Positions 27,021 through 36,362 of a stretch of DNA of 64,000 nucleotides are shown here, piece by piece. Made by a program: the position numbers and the translations under genes. Source of the DNA: Sphingobacterium cellulitidis (GTDB lineage Bacteria; Bacteroidota; Bacteroidia; Sphingobacteriales; Sphingobacteriaceae); assembly GCA_002245855.1 (NCBI GenBank), contig NOUX01000001.1, positions 558,001 to 622,000 of the forward strand, in the 5' to 3' direction. How positions within the stretch are numbered: position 1 is the stretch's first letter; every line of letters starts with the position of its first letter. A model generated the notes under the pieces. The model made no database searches, was not told the DNA's origin, and was given only the letters and a program-made list of their open reading frames with translations.

Positions 27021-29442
27021 CTTTCTTTCTGTTTTTTACATATTTCTCCAACCATTGATGTTGCTCCCAAAAGGTATGCAATACCCCTTCGCGACTTCTA
27101 TACCCATGAAATTCCTTCGGTAACATCACTAAACGTACAATTCCTCCATGTCCTTTAATCGCTGCATATAATCTTTCACTTTGAATAGGAAATGTTCCTG
27201 AATTCTCATCATCCATGCCATGAGTCAATAATATTGGTCTTTTGATTTGTGGAGCATAGGTAAATGGAGACATCGCATCGTAGGTCTCTTTGGCTTGCCA
27301 ATAGGTTCTCGCCTCACCCTGAAAACCAAAAGGAGTCAAGGTTCTGTTGTATGCACCACTTCTGGCAATACCAGCAGCAAATAAATCAGTATGTGCCAAT
27401 AAATTCGCTGTCATAAATGCACCGTAGGAATGACCACCTACCCCGATTCGATGACGATCAGCTACTCCTAATCCTACAATATGATCAATCAAAGCACTTG
27501 CATTATCCTTTATTTGCTCAATAAAAGTGTCATTCGGCTCCGCAGTTCCTTCTCCAACGATTGGCATATCCGCTTGATCTACCACCGCATATCCCTGAGT
27601 CACCCAAAATACAGGCGAACGAAAGGCTAACCTCGGGAATTTATTGGCAGATCCTTTTACCTGACCAGCCGCTTCCTTTGTTTTGAACTCACGCGGATAG
27701 GCCCAAACCAAAACTGGCAATGGCGCATCTCCTTTTTTGAAGTCTGCCGGCACATATAAAGTACCTGAAAGGTTCAATCCATCCTTCCTTGGGTAAGACA
27801 ATAATGTTTTCTGAACCTGTGCAATACTTGGATATGGATCCTTGAAATCAGTTATTCTTGATTCCTTTTTATTCTTGATATTGATGGAATAAACATTGGG
27901 AGCCTCTTTTGCGGACTCTCTGGAAACATATAAAACACCTGTATTATTAAAGAAAATAGGCTCTTCATAATACCCTCTTTTTGATTTATACAGGGTGTCC
28001 TGCTTTCCATTCTCCACATTCCATTTCATAACGAATGGACGATCCCCTTCGGCTGAAGCTCCTTGACCTTGAGTAAATACAGAACCCTTTCCATCACTCA
28101 ATAATTGCCCTTTCGCATTCTTGATAAAGCTCCCTGGATCGCTATAAGTATCCTCAGATTTCCGTGTTGATAAAACCCGAACTACCTGATTGCTTTTCGG
28201 GTTGATCAAGGTAAGCTTTGAAGAACGATCCTTACGCCAATTCTCCGATACAATCGCCATACTTTCTCCCCATTGTATATCCCGAACACGATAGCTGCCC
28301 GAGTAAATCTTTTTGGAATTCGTCAAATCATAAGGTGCTGATAGCTCAAATAATTCATCCCGAATTTCTGATGCTGCATTAGGATTTCCTTTATCCAATG
28401 CTTCTACATATACCAAACTGGCATCCTTATCTTTTCTCCACTCAAAATTTCTAGGACCTTCCAATACCGCATCAAAGCTAATAGGTAGATTATCCGCCAA
28501 TGGAAGGGTATAAATATCCTTTACTTTGGATCCTGTAGCTGAATAAACGGATACTTCGGCTGGAAATAAATAAATTGGGACCAGATAGGAATAAGGTCTG
28601 ACAACCTTTTCTGTCAAAATATATTTCCCATCTGGCGAATAGGAAACAGATTTAAAAATCCCATTGATGGATAATGCCTTTGACTGTCCTTGTAAATCCA
28701 CCTGAACTAATTCGGAGCCCAAATAATATTCCATCAAGGATTCATCATACGCATTAGCCAATAAGTTCTGATAGGTTCTTGAAGGCGTAATTCCACCCAA
28801 ATTCTCTTGAACCACTGGACCTGTTGGAACTGGATTTTGTACAGGAACAGCCCCTCTTGAAGCACTAATCTGTTGCACAAGAAGTGCAGTACCATCGCTA
28901 TTCCATTGATAACTGGTTCCGTAAGTATCATTTACTTTATTCAATATTTTTTTCACAGATTTACTGTTCAAATCTGCTAACCACAATTCGGTATCCTGCA
29001 ATGATTTATTCAAGAAAGCAAAAACCCCTGCTTTCGAAGACCATTTAACATCTGATATCTGAGCATCTTGAGGCAAGCCTGATAAACTGAAATCCATTCC
29101 AGTCCTTAAATCCCGAACCTTTATTCCTTTGAAAGTTCCTAAACTTTCAGCAACCGTGGTATTATTTATGGGATTGATTCTCAATCCGGCAATCCCCAAA
29201 ACTGGTTGTGAAGCTTGAATAATGGATTGTAATCCCGGTGCTTCCAGAATCAACATATACCTACCATCTGGACTGAATTGTTCTACCGGAATTTGAGGAG
29301 CATCGATTAAATCAACTATGGATTGAGGCGGTAATTGATACTTGATTGCTTCCTGGGAATAGGAAATGTTTGACCCCGCCAAAAAAGCAAGAAATAATCC
29401 TGCTTTCAAATAGTTGTGGTTAGTTTTTTTTGTAAAATTCAT
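27013..29442 (-). CDS. Exported S9-family serine peptidase (glutamyl-endopeptidase/acylaminoacyl-peptidase-like)
   Basis: The protein has 809 residues. A signal-like N-terminus (hydrophobic about 13-28, GLFLAFLAGSNISYS) is followed by a beta-propeller region and a C-terminal alpha/beta-hydrolase domain. The nucleophile is S672 in GGHSYGAFMTANLLAHT, the acid is in THGMDDENSGT and the histidine in KEFHGYR. The GHSYGAF motif and DDENSGT loop resemble the S9D glutamyl endopeptidase branch. It is first in a two-gene operon with the M14 peptidase, which suggests joint breakdown of extracellular peptides. Confidence 0.87.
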   Translation of the reverse strand: MNFTKKTNHNYLKAGLFLAFLAGSNISYSQEAIKYQLPPQSIVDLIDAPQIPVEQFSPDGRYMLILEAPGLQSIIQASQPVLGIAGLRINPINNTTVAESLGTFKGIKVRDLRTGMDFSLSGLPQDAQISDVKWSSKAGVFAFLNKSLQDTELWLADLNSKSVKKILNKVNDTYGTSYQWNSDGTALLVQQISASRGAVPVQNPVPTGPVVQENLGGITPSRTYQNLLANAYDESLMEYYLGSELVQVDLQGQSKALSINGIFKSVSYSPDGKYILTEKVVRPYSYLVPIYLFPAEVSVYSATGSKVKDIYTLPLADNLPISFDAVLEGPRNFEWRKDKDASLVYVEALDKGNPNAASEIRDELFELSAPYDLTNSKKIYSGSYRVRDIQWGESMAIVSENWRKDRSSKLTLINPKSNQVVRVLSTRKSEDTYSDPGSFIKNAKGQLLSDGKGSVFTQGQGASAEGDRPFVMKWNVENGKQDTLYKSKRGYYEEPIFFNNTGVLYVSRESAKEAPNVYSINIKNKKESRITDFKDPYPSIAQVQKTLLSYPRKDGLNLSGTLYVPADFKKGDAPLPVLVWAYPREFKTKEAAGQVKGSANKFPRLAFRSPVFWVTQGYAVVDQADMPIVGEGTAEPNDTFIEQIKDNASALIDHIVGLGVADRHRIGVGGHSYGAFMTANLLAHTDLFAAGIARSGAYNRTLTPFGFQGEARTYWQAKETYDAMSPFTYAPQIKRPILLTHGMDDENSGTFPIQSERLYAAIKGHGGIVRLVMLPKEFHGYRSREGVLHTFWEQHQWLEKYVKNRKKDD

Positions 29443-29909
29443 CTACATTGTTTGTTTACTAGGTCATTCATTGTTTGGTGATTCATTCCAATTGCTGGAT
29501 GATCATGACCCTTTGATTTTGTTAATAATAATTTAGAACCCCAATTTCTTGCTGAAATAAAAAATTATAATGCAATCTTAAATGAGATCCTGAAAAAGAC
29601 AATAAGTTAAGTTCTTTTAGTTTTCCTCTAACTAAGCCGAAGCAATGTTCAGGTGCATGAACAAGTAAAATGTTTAGTATTGAATACGTTAGGAGAAAAC
29701 TCTATTGAAAGATTAATTATTGAGAAAATAATAGAGTCAGTCAGGATGTTTTTTCATTTTAATTTCGATTAATTTGGTTTGTCAAATTTAATATTAAAAC
29801 GAAAGAATTCCTGAAAATTAAAGTATCATTTTGAATAGAAAAAGGATTAGACAGGTATTAAACCCCGATAATCAAGGTCATAATTGTAGCTATATAGTTT
29901 TAGCTAAAA
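29443..29909. other. AT-rich intergenic region, nothing clear
   Basis: 467 bases between the starts of the peptidase operon and the end of the TonB-C protein gene. I find no promoter box close to 29442, no RNA gene and no repeat. A stop-free stretch on the plus strand (about 29640-29775) lacks an ATG and any recognised motif. Confidence 0.5.
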
Positions 29910-30338
29910 TTAACTTCCATCTAAAACAGCGGTTATTGGTTGTCGGAATCGGGTTCTAACGGTTTTATCACCTTTGAGTGCGGGAATCCACTTTGGGGAT
30001 CGCTTCATCACTCGCAAGGCTTCTTTGGCAAATGCAGGGCTGATCTTGGATTTATTTAATATCTCCACATCACAAACTTCCCCATCCTCACATACTGTAA
30101 ATTCCAATACTGCAGTCTGCCGTAATCCAAACTCAGCATATTGAGCACTATCCATCTCTAGAATTGCCCGGTCAATATTGATCGTATTTGCTAAAAATCG
30201 CTGCCAACCTCCTAACCCCCCAACAAATTGAGGAACTTTATCCACTTCCCGAACTATACTACTATCCTGTACAGGCTTCTCCTGCGCAAAAGTAGTCGAA
30301 CTGAAAAAAATCAATATGATTATGGCAAACAACCTCAT
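29910..30338 (-). CDS. Exported protein with TonB C-terminal-like domain
   Basis: The protein has 142 residues. A signal peptide (1-18, STTFA-Q) and a short linker lead into a domain with the TonB-C pattern: QTAVLEFTVCEDGEVCDVEIL, then AFAKEALRVMKRSPKWIPAL and RQPITAVL. The usual N-terminal membrane anchor and proline-rich spacer of TonB are missing, so it is not a complete energy transducer. Stand-alone periplasmic TonB-C proteins are common in Bacteroidota and of unclear role. Two cysteines (CEDGEVC) may form a disulfide. A single gene. Confidence 0.8.
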   Translation of the reverse strand: MRLFAIIILIFFSSTTFAQEKPVQDSSIVREVDKVPQFVGGLGGWQRFLANTINIDRAILEMDSAQYAEFGLRQTAVLEFTVCEDGEVCDVEILNKSKISPAFAKEALRVMKRSPKWIPALKGDKTVRTRFRQPITAVLDGS

Positions 30339-30396
30339 AACATTCTACTAATCAACAGTATTAAGTTACGAAAATTTAAATGAATTTGAATATAAT

Positions 30397-31377
30397 TTAC
30401 CTTGGAAGTTGAACCTCTGAAATAAATTCCCCATGTTCATCACTTATGAACGTCATCGGGTTTTCTGGGTCTTTAATAATCTCGAATAAGGTATAACCCC
30501 ATGGCTTCCAAAAGTTCTCTAATACCTGCCCATAGGTCTTGACAACCCATTGATCAAAGATTGGCTTGAGTGTCCAATCATTCAATGGCATCGGCTCCAC
30601 AAAAACTTTCTCCGGAACCTCCATATAAGTGTACTCTGGTAAACGGTTAAATAAATAGGCGGAATAAAAATAACGTGCACAGATCTCCTCAAACTGAATC
30701 GGATGCAATACCTTGCCCGCAACTTTATTCAATACCTCCTCATGATAGATCTGATGAACACCATTATCCTGCAAGGTCGCTATGATGGCAAAATCCTTCA
30801 TACGAATGGAAAAAATCAAAGTATTGATTTCATCTCGGTACATAAAAGTTTCTGGAGCGCTATCAACAGGAAGAACTAGGATGGTAAATGGATTTTTATG
30901 CTCAAACTCCATCGTGCAGATCAAAGATTGCAACATAAAATGTAGGTTCTTAAATTTATGAACCAATGCTTGAGAAAAATTCAATGACTCTCCCGAAAGA
31001 AAAGCTTGTCTTATTCCAACTTGAATCTCATTGAAAACAACTCCATATAATATCTTTCCGACCCATTGAAACAAAGTCAATTGATCCAGATCTTTTAAAG
31101 CAGTGTATCCAACCTGTACCGCATCCTCGACCTTTTGCTCTACCTCTGAAAATACAGCTGCTACTTCTGCTGAACAGGGTAATTGCAGTTGTTTATAGGT
31201 TACTAAACTCTCATCCAACAATTTAAAAGGCTTATCCTCCAAATCAAAGGATCGCATCATCCAAACAGGAAAAACCTGAATTTTCTCATCCTCAGAGTTT
31301 AAGGATTTACCAGATAAAAAACAGGTCTTATTGTCAAATTGAAAATCCAAAAATGGATTGTAGAGTTTATTTATCAT
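30397..31377 (-). CDS. Unknown conserved-looking cytosolic protein
   Basis: The protein has 326 residues without signal or membrane segments, rich in aromatic residues. I do not recognise the family. Its N-terminus (NPFLDFQFDNKTCFLSGK) resembles the opening of proteins that begin with a small Cys motif, but only one cysteine is present there. I chose ATG 31377 because a good promoter (-7 box 31384-31391) lies just upstream. An in-frame ATG at 31404 would lie inside the promoter. The predicted transcription start practically coincides with the ATG, so the mRNA may be leaderless. The neighbour upstream is an alpha/beta hydrolase on the same strand. Confidence 0.7.
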   Translation of the reverse strand: MINKLYNPFLDFQFDNKTCFLSGKSLNSEDEKIQVFPVWMMRSFDLEDKPFKLLDESLVTYKQLQLPCSAEVAAVFSEVEQKVEDAVQVGYTALKDLDQLTLFQWVGKILYGVVFNEIQVGIRQAFLSGESLNFSQALVHKFKNLHFMLQSLICTMEFEHKNPFTILVLPVDSAPETFMYRDEINTLIFSIRMKDFAIIATLQDNGVHQIYHEEVLNKVAGKVLHPIQFEEICARYFYSAYLFNRLPEYTYMEVPEKVFVEPMPLNDWTLKPIFDQWVVKTYGQVLENFWKPWGYTLFEIIKDPENPMTFISDEHGEFISEVQLPR

Positions 31378-31383
31378 AAGCTG

Positions 31384-31414
31384 CAAAGGTAATACAAAAC
31401 TCATAGAAGGAAAA
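31384..31414 (-). promoter_or_regulatory. Promoter of the unknown protein gene
   Basis: On the minus strand TACCTTTG (31391-31384) is preceded at 19 nt by TTTT (31414-31411). The spacing matches the Bacteroidota consensus. It lies 6 nt before the chosen ATG. Confidence 0.6.
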
Positions 31415-31462
31415 CCATGCTTCTACAATTGACGACAACATGACTTTGATAGACAGATTTAC

Positions 31463-32113
31463 TTATAACAAGAAATTTCGAATAGGATAATTCACCTCTT
31501 CGGCTTTATTCCAAACCATAAAATGACCGCCGCCTTTAATCCGAATGCTGTAATCCACATTTTGAATGGGAATCAAACGGTCTTTATCACCATGAATCTG
31601 AAGACAATTGACTGGAACATGGGTGTTTTCCCAGTTTACTATTTTATCGATTGCCCATTTCTGAAAATCCGGGTCTGAATCATTGAGCATGGTGTCAAAC
31701 AGAAACTGTTCCTCATCTGATTTCAAGCCAAAAAGCCAATATAAGATCTTGGAGTTCGCAAAATTGGCAGCAGCACCCGAGAATAATTTATGTAGGGACA
31801 GGAATTTGGATACCCCCAGAACTTTAGGTAATTCATCTTTTGTCTTCGCTGAGGAGATTAGGACAGTTTTTTTGAAATCATAATATTTGGAAAGCTCAGC
31901 AATACACATCCCTCCAAAGGATAGCCCAAGGACATTGGCTCCTTGTTTTGGCAATTGATAATGCTCTGCTAATCGGAATACATAACTCTCGAAGGCTTCC
32001 GCTGGTCTCGGCTTTAACCAATCCACGTAAACAACCTCCATTCCAGAAAAATCAAGTTTTTCGAAAACCCGACGGTCTGCCCCCAATCCAGTAAAAACAT
32101 AGATAGTATCCAT
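31463..32113 (-). CDS. Alpha/beta hydrolase
   Basis: The protein has 216 residues. The nucleophile elbow is GLSFGGM (Ser), the acid is in HGDKDRLIP, and the histidine in GGGHFMVW; the triad order is that of alpha/beta hydrolases. The oxyanion region FTGLGADRRVFEKL is also visible. It is shorter than most family members because the cap is reduced. The substrate is not predictable. It lies 18 nt downstream of topB on the same strand and probably shares its transcript. Confidence 0.82.
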   Translation of the reverse strand: MDTIYVFTGLGADRRVFEKLDFSGMEVVYVDWLKPRPAEAFESYVFRLAEHYQLPKQGANVLGLSFGGMCIAELSKYYDFKKTVLISSAKTKDELPKVLGVSKFLSLHKLFSGAAANFANSKILYWLFGLKSDEEQFLFDTMLNDSDPDFQKWAIDKIVNWENTHVPVNCLQIHGDKDRLIPIQNVDYSIRIKGGGHFMVWNKAEEVNYPIRNFLL

Positions 32114-32131
32114 CTACCTAAGTTAACTAAA

Positions 32132-34243
32132 TCAAGCAATATTTACCTTATTGTTTTCATATAGTAAAGCTGCCGAAATTACCTGCCCATCCTGCCCTTT
32201 TATTCCTTGTAAAACAGAGGTACGCCCTTTTTCCAGAAGGTTTTTCATTTCCTTCTCATCGAGGAATACCCCATTTAAGGTCCGCCAGATTTTGAAATCG
32301 CAGCCTCGTGCATAATGATCGCATTGGGCAACCTTATCGTATAGTTGAATAGATCCAGGTTTGCATTTTGGACATTTTATCTTGCCTTTTTGCAATGGCT
32401 TTAACTCTTCATGTGCAATCGCAACTCGCAACTGTAAAAGCTCCTTGGTAATTTTCGCCGTGTAATCCTTGATATGTTTCATAAACACATCATAACTCAC
32501 TTTATTTTCGCGCATTTCCTCCAGCTTCTGCTCCCATTTTCCTGTCAAGGTCACTTTTGCAATGGAACGATCCTTCACGAGAAAATATACAGAAAGTCCC
32601 TTTTCGGTCGGGATTAATTTCTTTTTATCTCGTTTGATATAGTCCCTTTGAAATAAGGTTTCAATAGTCGCTGCACGAGTCGCCGGAGTTCCCAATCCAC
32701 AATCCTTCATGGCTTGACGCATCTCATCATCCTCTATCTCCTTACCTGAAGTCTCCATCGCCTTTAACAAGGATGCCTCAGTATGGATGGGTCTCGCTTT
32801 TGTAAACCGCTCAGCCAATTCCAAGGTCAATACTTCCAAAAGCTCCTCAACAATCAGCTTTGGTAACTGCGCATTTTCATTATCCTGATCATCCGTATTC
32901 TTATCTTCATCAGGCAACTCAACCTGGTCTGCCGATAATCGCCATCCATATTGCTTAATCACAGTACCCTTCGCAATCAATTCCACGCCCGCAGCATCAA
33001 TCGTGACGGTCGTAATATCCTTCAGGCAAACCTCAGAGAAACTCTCTACCATTCTCTTGGCTATCATATTGTAGATATTCTGTTGGTCCATAGGCATAGG
33101 CCCTGGTTTCTCATCAGTAACCAGCAACGCATGGTGATCCGTTACTTTCTTATCGTCTACCGAACGTTTGTTGAGCTTGGCACCAATCAAATTCTTGCTA
33201 ATTACTGCGATTTGTTCCTGCGCCGTATCCGCCAAATGTTGAAACAACTCCTCGATCTTCTCAAAAACATCTTCCCCAATATATCTGGAACCCGTCCGCG
33301 GATAGGTTATTACTTTCTTTTCATATAAAGTCTGTGCAATACTCAGAGTCTGATCTGCAGAATAGCCATATTTCTTATTGGCATCTTGCTGCAAGGAGGT
33401 CAAGTCAAACAACAATGGTGGTTGCTCCTTGGTTTCCTTTGCTTCTACGTTCTTCACAGAAGCATTCATACCCACCTGTAATTTGGCAACAGTTTCTTCC
33501 GCTACCTCCTTCTTATCAATCTTATTGGAAGTTGCTTTAAATTGAATTCCTTCTTTCTCAAATCCAGCTTGAATCTTATAAAATGCCTGCGGTTTGAAAT
33601 CCTTATTTTCCAAATACCGAGAACAGATCATTGCCAAGGTAGGTGTCTGTACGCGTCCCAAGGACAGTAAACCTCGGTTTCCTGCTGCTAATGTCAATGC
33701 TTGGGTAGCATTGATCCCAATCAGCCAATCAGATTCTGACCTGGAACGAGCTGACATGTATAAACTATCATACTCAACCCCTTCCTTTAAATTGGCAAAA
33801 CCTTCTTTTATCGCTTTATCCGTTTGTGAGGATATCCACAATCGCTTAAAGGGAACTTTAGAATTTAAATAATAATAGATATTCCTGAAGATCAATTCTC
33901 CTTCCCGTCCAGCATCCGTCGCCACAATGATTTCTTCCGCCTCATTCAATAAAGCTTTGATGATATTCAATTGCTTCAATGCCCCAGCATCATCCATCTG
34001 CTTCCCATCTCGCTTCACCTTCTTCACCTCCAGGGAAAACTTTGTCGGAATGATCGGCAAATTGGAAACCGACCAATTATGAAATCCATACGCTTGTGGT
34101 GTACATAATTGAACCAAATGCCCAAAGGCATAGGTAAAGGCAAATCCATTCCCCGAAATATATCCATCCTTCATCTCCTTAGCTCCCATGACCCTTGCCA
34201 AATCCCGCGCTACTGAAGGTTTCTCTGCTATTACTACTTTCAT
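32132..34243 (-). CDS. topB: DNA topoisomerase III
   Basis: This type IA topoisomerase passes single strands through a transient break. The 703 residues include the Toprim start VVIAEKPSVARDLARVMG, the acidic Toprim motif TDAGREGELIFR, and the active-site tyrosine Y314 in VITYPRTGSRYI. The later LGTPATRA and AMETSGKEIEDDE motifs are present. The C-terminus has a zinc-like CPKC...CDHYARGCDF module. Length and motif order fit the TopB group common in Bacteroidota. The upstream dgt gene ends 70 nt away with no terminator between. Confidence 0.95.
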   Translation of the reverse strand: MKVVIAEKPSVARDLARVMGAKEMKDGYISGNGFAFTYAFGHLVQLCTPQAYGFHNWSVSNLPIIPTKFSLEVKKVKRDGKQMDDAGALKQLNIIKALLNEAEEIIVATDAGREGELIFRNIYYYLNSKVPFKRLWISSQTDKAIKEGFANLKEGVEYDSLYMSARSRSESDWLIGINATQALTLAAGNRGLLSLGRVQTPTLAMICSRYLENKDFKPQAFYKIQAGFEKEGIQFKATSNKIDKKEVAEETVAKLQVGMNASVKNVEAKETKEQPPLLFDLTSLQQDANKKYGYSADQTLSIAQTLYEKKVITYPRTGSRYIGEDVFEKIEELFQHLADTAQEQIAVISKNLIGAKLNKRSVDDKKVTDHHALLVTDEKPGPMPMDQQNIYNMIAKRMVESFSEVCLKDITTVTIDAAGVELIAKGTVIKQYGWRLSADQVELPDEDKNTDDQDNENAQLPKLIVEELLEVLTLELAERFTKARPIHTEASLLKAMETSGKEIEDDEMRQAMKDCGLGTPATRAATIETLFQRDYIKRDKKKLIPTEKGLSVYFLVKDRSIAKVTLTGKWEQKLEEMRENKVSYDVFMKHIKDYTAKITKELLQLRVAIAHEELKPLQKGKIKCPKCKPGSIQLYDKVAQCDHYARGCDFKIWRTLNGVFLDEKEMKNLLEKGRTSVLQGIKGQDGQVISAALLYENNKVNIA

Positions 34244-34313
34244 TCAATAATTTAATCCATCCCTATGATTAGGAATCATTTTATAATTTGTTCATCCGAT
34301 AGCTTTTCCCTTA

Positions 34314-35660
34314 TTATTCCAAGGAAGCAATTGAAATCCCCTGGATTTTTCGGTAAAGCTCTACCGCATATACATCAGTCATGCCCGACACGAAATCAAG
34401 CACTGCCCGAATTTTGGAATAGGTATCTACTTTATCCGTATGAAACTGCTCTGGAATCATGGCTACCAACTTTTTGTCAAACATGGATTTGTTCGACTTT
34501 AAATAAGCTGGCACAAATTCTTCCAACAAGGCATTCATGACCTTAAAACCTGCAATTTCAATCTGCACTACAGTTGGCGCATTGTAAATCCGCGCAACCG
34601 AAATTTTGGAAATGATTTTCATCTGATCCACAATTTCCGGATCTAAAGCATCCATCAATGGTTTCTCAAAGGTCCCCGATAGAAATTTATCCTCATTTTC
34701 CACAAACACCTTCGCACAGGCCCAAATCAGTGTATTTATTGCTTTTGCACGCAATAATGAAACCCGACTTGCGGTATCGGCCAAGGAATCCAATCGATCC
34801 CGTAAATCTTCACCAGCACATAATGGCAATAATAAATCCTCAACTTCCTGATAGGAAAGAATTTTTAAATGGTGGGCATCTTCTAAATCAATAATATTAT
34901 AACAGATATCATCTGCCGCCTCCACCAAATAAACCAGTGGATGACGCAAATACCCCTTCGGATTGGAAGGGTCTGCCTGTAAGCCCAATTCTAGGGCAAT
35001 TTTTTCAAAGCTTGCTTGCTCTGAATCAAAGTAACCGTATTTCTTTCTATGGTGTGAGCCTTTGACATGCCCATCAATGGCTGCACATGGATACTTTACA
35101 ATCGAAGCCAAGCTCGTATAGGTCAACGCAAATCCTTTTGGGTCTTTACCATTAAAAGCGTGCGTCAAAATCCGCAATGCATTCGCATTACCTTCAAAAT
35201 GAATCAGATCCTCCCACTGCTCCTTGCTGACCAATTCCTGATATTTCTGCCCTTTTCCTTCTGTAAAAAAACTTGAAATGGCAGCTTCCCCAGAATGCCC
35301 AAAAGCTGGATTTCCCAAATCATGGGACAAACATGCCGCAGAAACAATATTTCCAACCTCCTGTAGATAAGGCGCTTCCTCATCTATATTGGGATGATTT
35401 TCCTTCAACAAATTGTAAAACAATCTCCCCAAGGAACGACCTACCGAAGCAACCTCCAAACTATGTGTCAATCGGTTATGAACAAAGACTGCTCCCGGCA
35501 ATGGAAATACCTGGGTTTTATTCTGTAGCCTCCGAAATGGGGATGAGAATATCAAACGGTCATAATCGCGCTGAAACTCAGAACGTGCATCAAATTGCTC
35601 ATTATTCTCACGACTTTCATAGCCCCAACGCCTAGCCGATATCAGTTGTTTCCAATTCAT
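34314..35660 (-). CDS. dgt: Deoxyguanosinetriphosphate triphosphohydrolase-like protein
   Basis: The protein has 448 residues of the HD superfamily. The metal-binding residues are seen in NRLTHSLEVASVGR (H) and CLSHDLGNPAFGHSGE (HD), followed by further His/Asp positions in EAADDICYNIIDLED. dGTPases cleave dNTPs to deoxynucleosides and triphosphate and influence dNTP pools. The N-terminal RRWGYESRENNEQ...SEFQRDYDRLIFSSPFRRLQNKTQVFP stretch is the conserved opening of the type 1 family (broken here into its parts). It has its own -7 box. Substrate range is not readable from the sequence. Confidence 0.93.
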   Translation of the reverse strand: MNWKQLISARRWGYESRENNEQFDARSEFQRDYDRLIFSSPFRRLQNKTQVFPLPGAVFVHNRLTHSLEVASVGRSLGRLFYNLLKENHPNIDEEAPYLQEVGNIVSAACLSHDLGNPAFGHSGEAAISSFFTEGKGQKYQELVSKEQWEDLIHFEGNANALRILTHAFNGKDPKGFALTYTSLASIVKYPCAAIDGHVKGSHHRKKYGYFDSEQASFEKIALELGLQADPSNPKGYLRHPLVYLVEAADDICYNIIDLEDAHHLKILSYQEVEDLLLPLCAGEDLRDRLDSLADTASRVSLLRAKAINTLIWACAKVFVENEDKFLSGTFEKPLMDALDPEIVDQMKIISKISVARIYNAPTVVQIEIAGFKVMNALLEEFVPAYLKSNKSMFDKKLVAMIPEQFHTDKVDTYSKIRAVLDFVSGMTDVYAVELYRKIQGISIASLE

Positions 35661-35683
35661 GTAAAATCTCAGATTTTGATTGA

Positions 35684-35691
35684 CAAATATA
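35684..35691 (-). promoter_or_regulatory. -7 promoter box of dgt
   Basis: On the minus strand TATATTTG (35691-35684), 23 nt before the ATG at 35660. No convincing -33 box. Confidence 0.45.
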
Positions 35692-35781
35692 CCATTTTAA
35701 AATTTCAAGCCTCTCCCGAAAAAGGAATCGACATCAAATTCTAACTCAACATTTTGCAAATCAAAGGGTGATGAAAAAAAA

Positions 35782-36255
35782 TTATTCTTCTTCAGTATTC
35801 GACTTCTTGTAGATCATTCCAACCACTAAATTCAATACATAAAGTAACTGAAGGAAAACCATCAATAAAAAAGTCCCAACATAGAACTGTTGAATCTTTA
35901 TTATTCGTTCTGCCTGCTCCGCATTGGGTAAACGGCTTGACACATCGGCTTCAAAATTTCCAAAATAAACCCGCTCCACAAATCCCCAGGTCCATACATT
36001 CACAATCAAACAGATAAAACTAATTAAATGCATGATGCTCCAAGTTTTTGAATATAACTTCTGTTCTGTAAAATAATATAAACCGGAAAAAATTAATCCG
36101 AGTAGACCTAAAAATTTAAATAGCGAGATGGAAGAAAGTACGTAATACGTATCATAAAAGTTAATCGTAATGGAAGAATCTTTGGAAGGAACAAATACTG
36201 CAAAGGCAAGAACCAGAACACCTGCAACAAAAAAAAGCAAAGAAATCTTGAACAT
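35782..36255 (-). CDS. Four-span membrane protein with DTYYV motif
   Basis: The protein has 157 residues with four predicted membrane helices (about 3-23, 44-64, 73-92, 128-150). Between helices 1 and 2 lies TINFYDTYYVLSS. A DTYYV motif is known from haem-copper oxidase subunit I (there DTYYVVAHFHYV), but the histidines are missing here, and small Bacteroidota membrane proteins of unknown function carry a similar xDTYYV segment. No cofactor ligand set is visible. It is a single gene divergent from galM. I cannot assign a function. Confidence 0.65.
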   Translation of the reverse strand: MFKISLLFFVAGVLVLAFAVFVPSKDSSITINFYDTYYVLSSISLFKFLGLLGLIFSGLYYFTEQKLYSKTWSIMHLISFICLIVNVWTWGFVERVYFGNFEADVSSRLPNAEQAERIIKIQQFYVGTFLLMVFLQLLYVLNLVVGMIYKKSNTEEE

Positions 36256-36311
36256 GACGATTGATTTTAAACAAAATAATAAAATCCTTGCGATTATTAA
36301 AATGATAGTTC

Positions 36312-36342
36312 TTTGGAACGAATCCCTTTATTATTATCTTTA
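36312..36342 (+). promoter_or_regulatory. Promoter of galM
   Basis: TTTG (36312-36315) and TATCTTTA (36335-36342), 19 nt apart, match the Bacteroidota promoter with one change in the -7 box. The ATG follows at 36363. Confidence 0.55.
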
Positions 36343-36362
36343 GCAGAAGCAACAAAAACAGA

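Noticed and set aside
29640..29775. Stop-free stretch in the gap beside the S9 peptidase gene
   Set aside because: No ATG start (only GTG), no recognised motif and no promoter or terminator.
34265..34540. Plus-strand frame of 91 codons between topB and dgt
   Set aside because: It mostly overlaps the end of dgt on the opposite strand and has no family resemblance.
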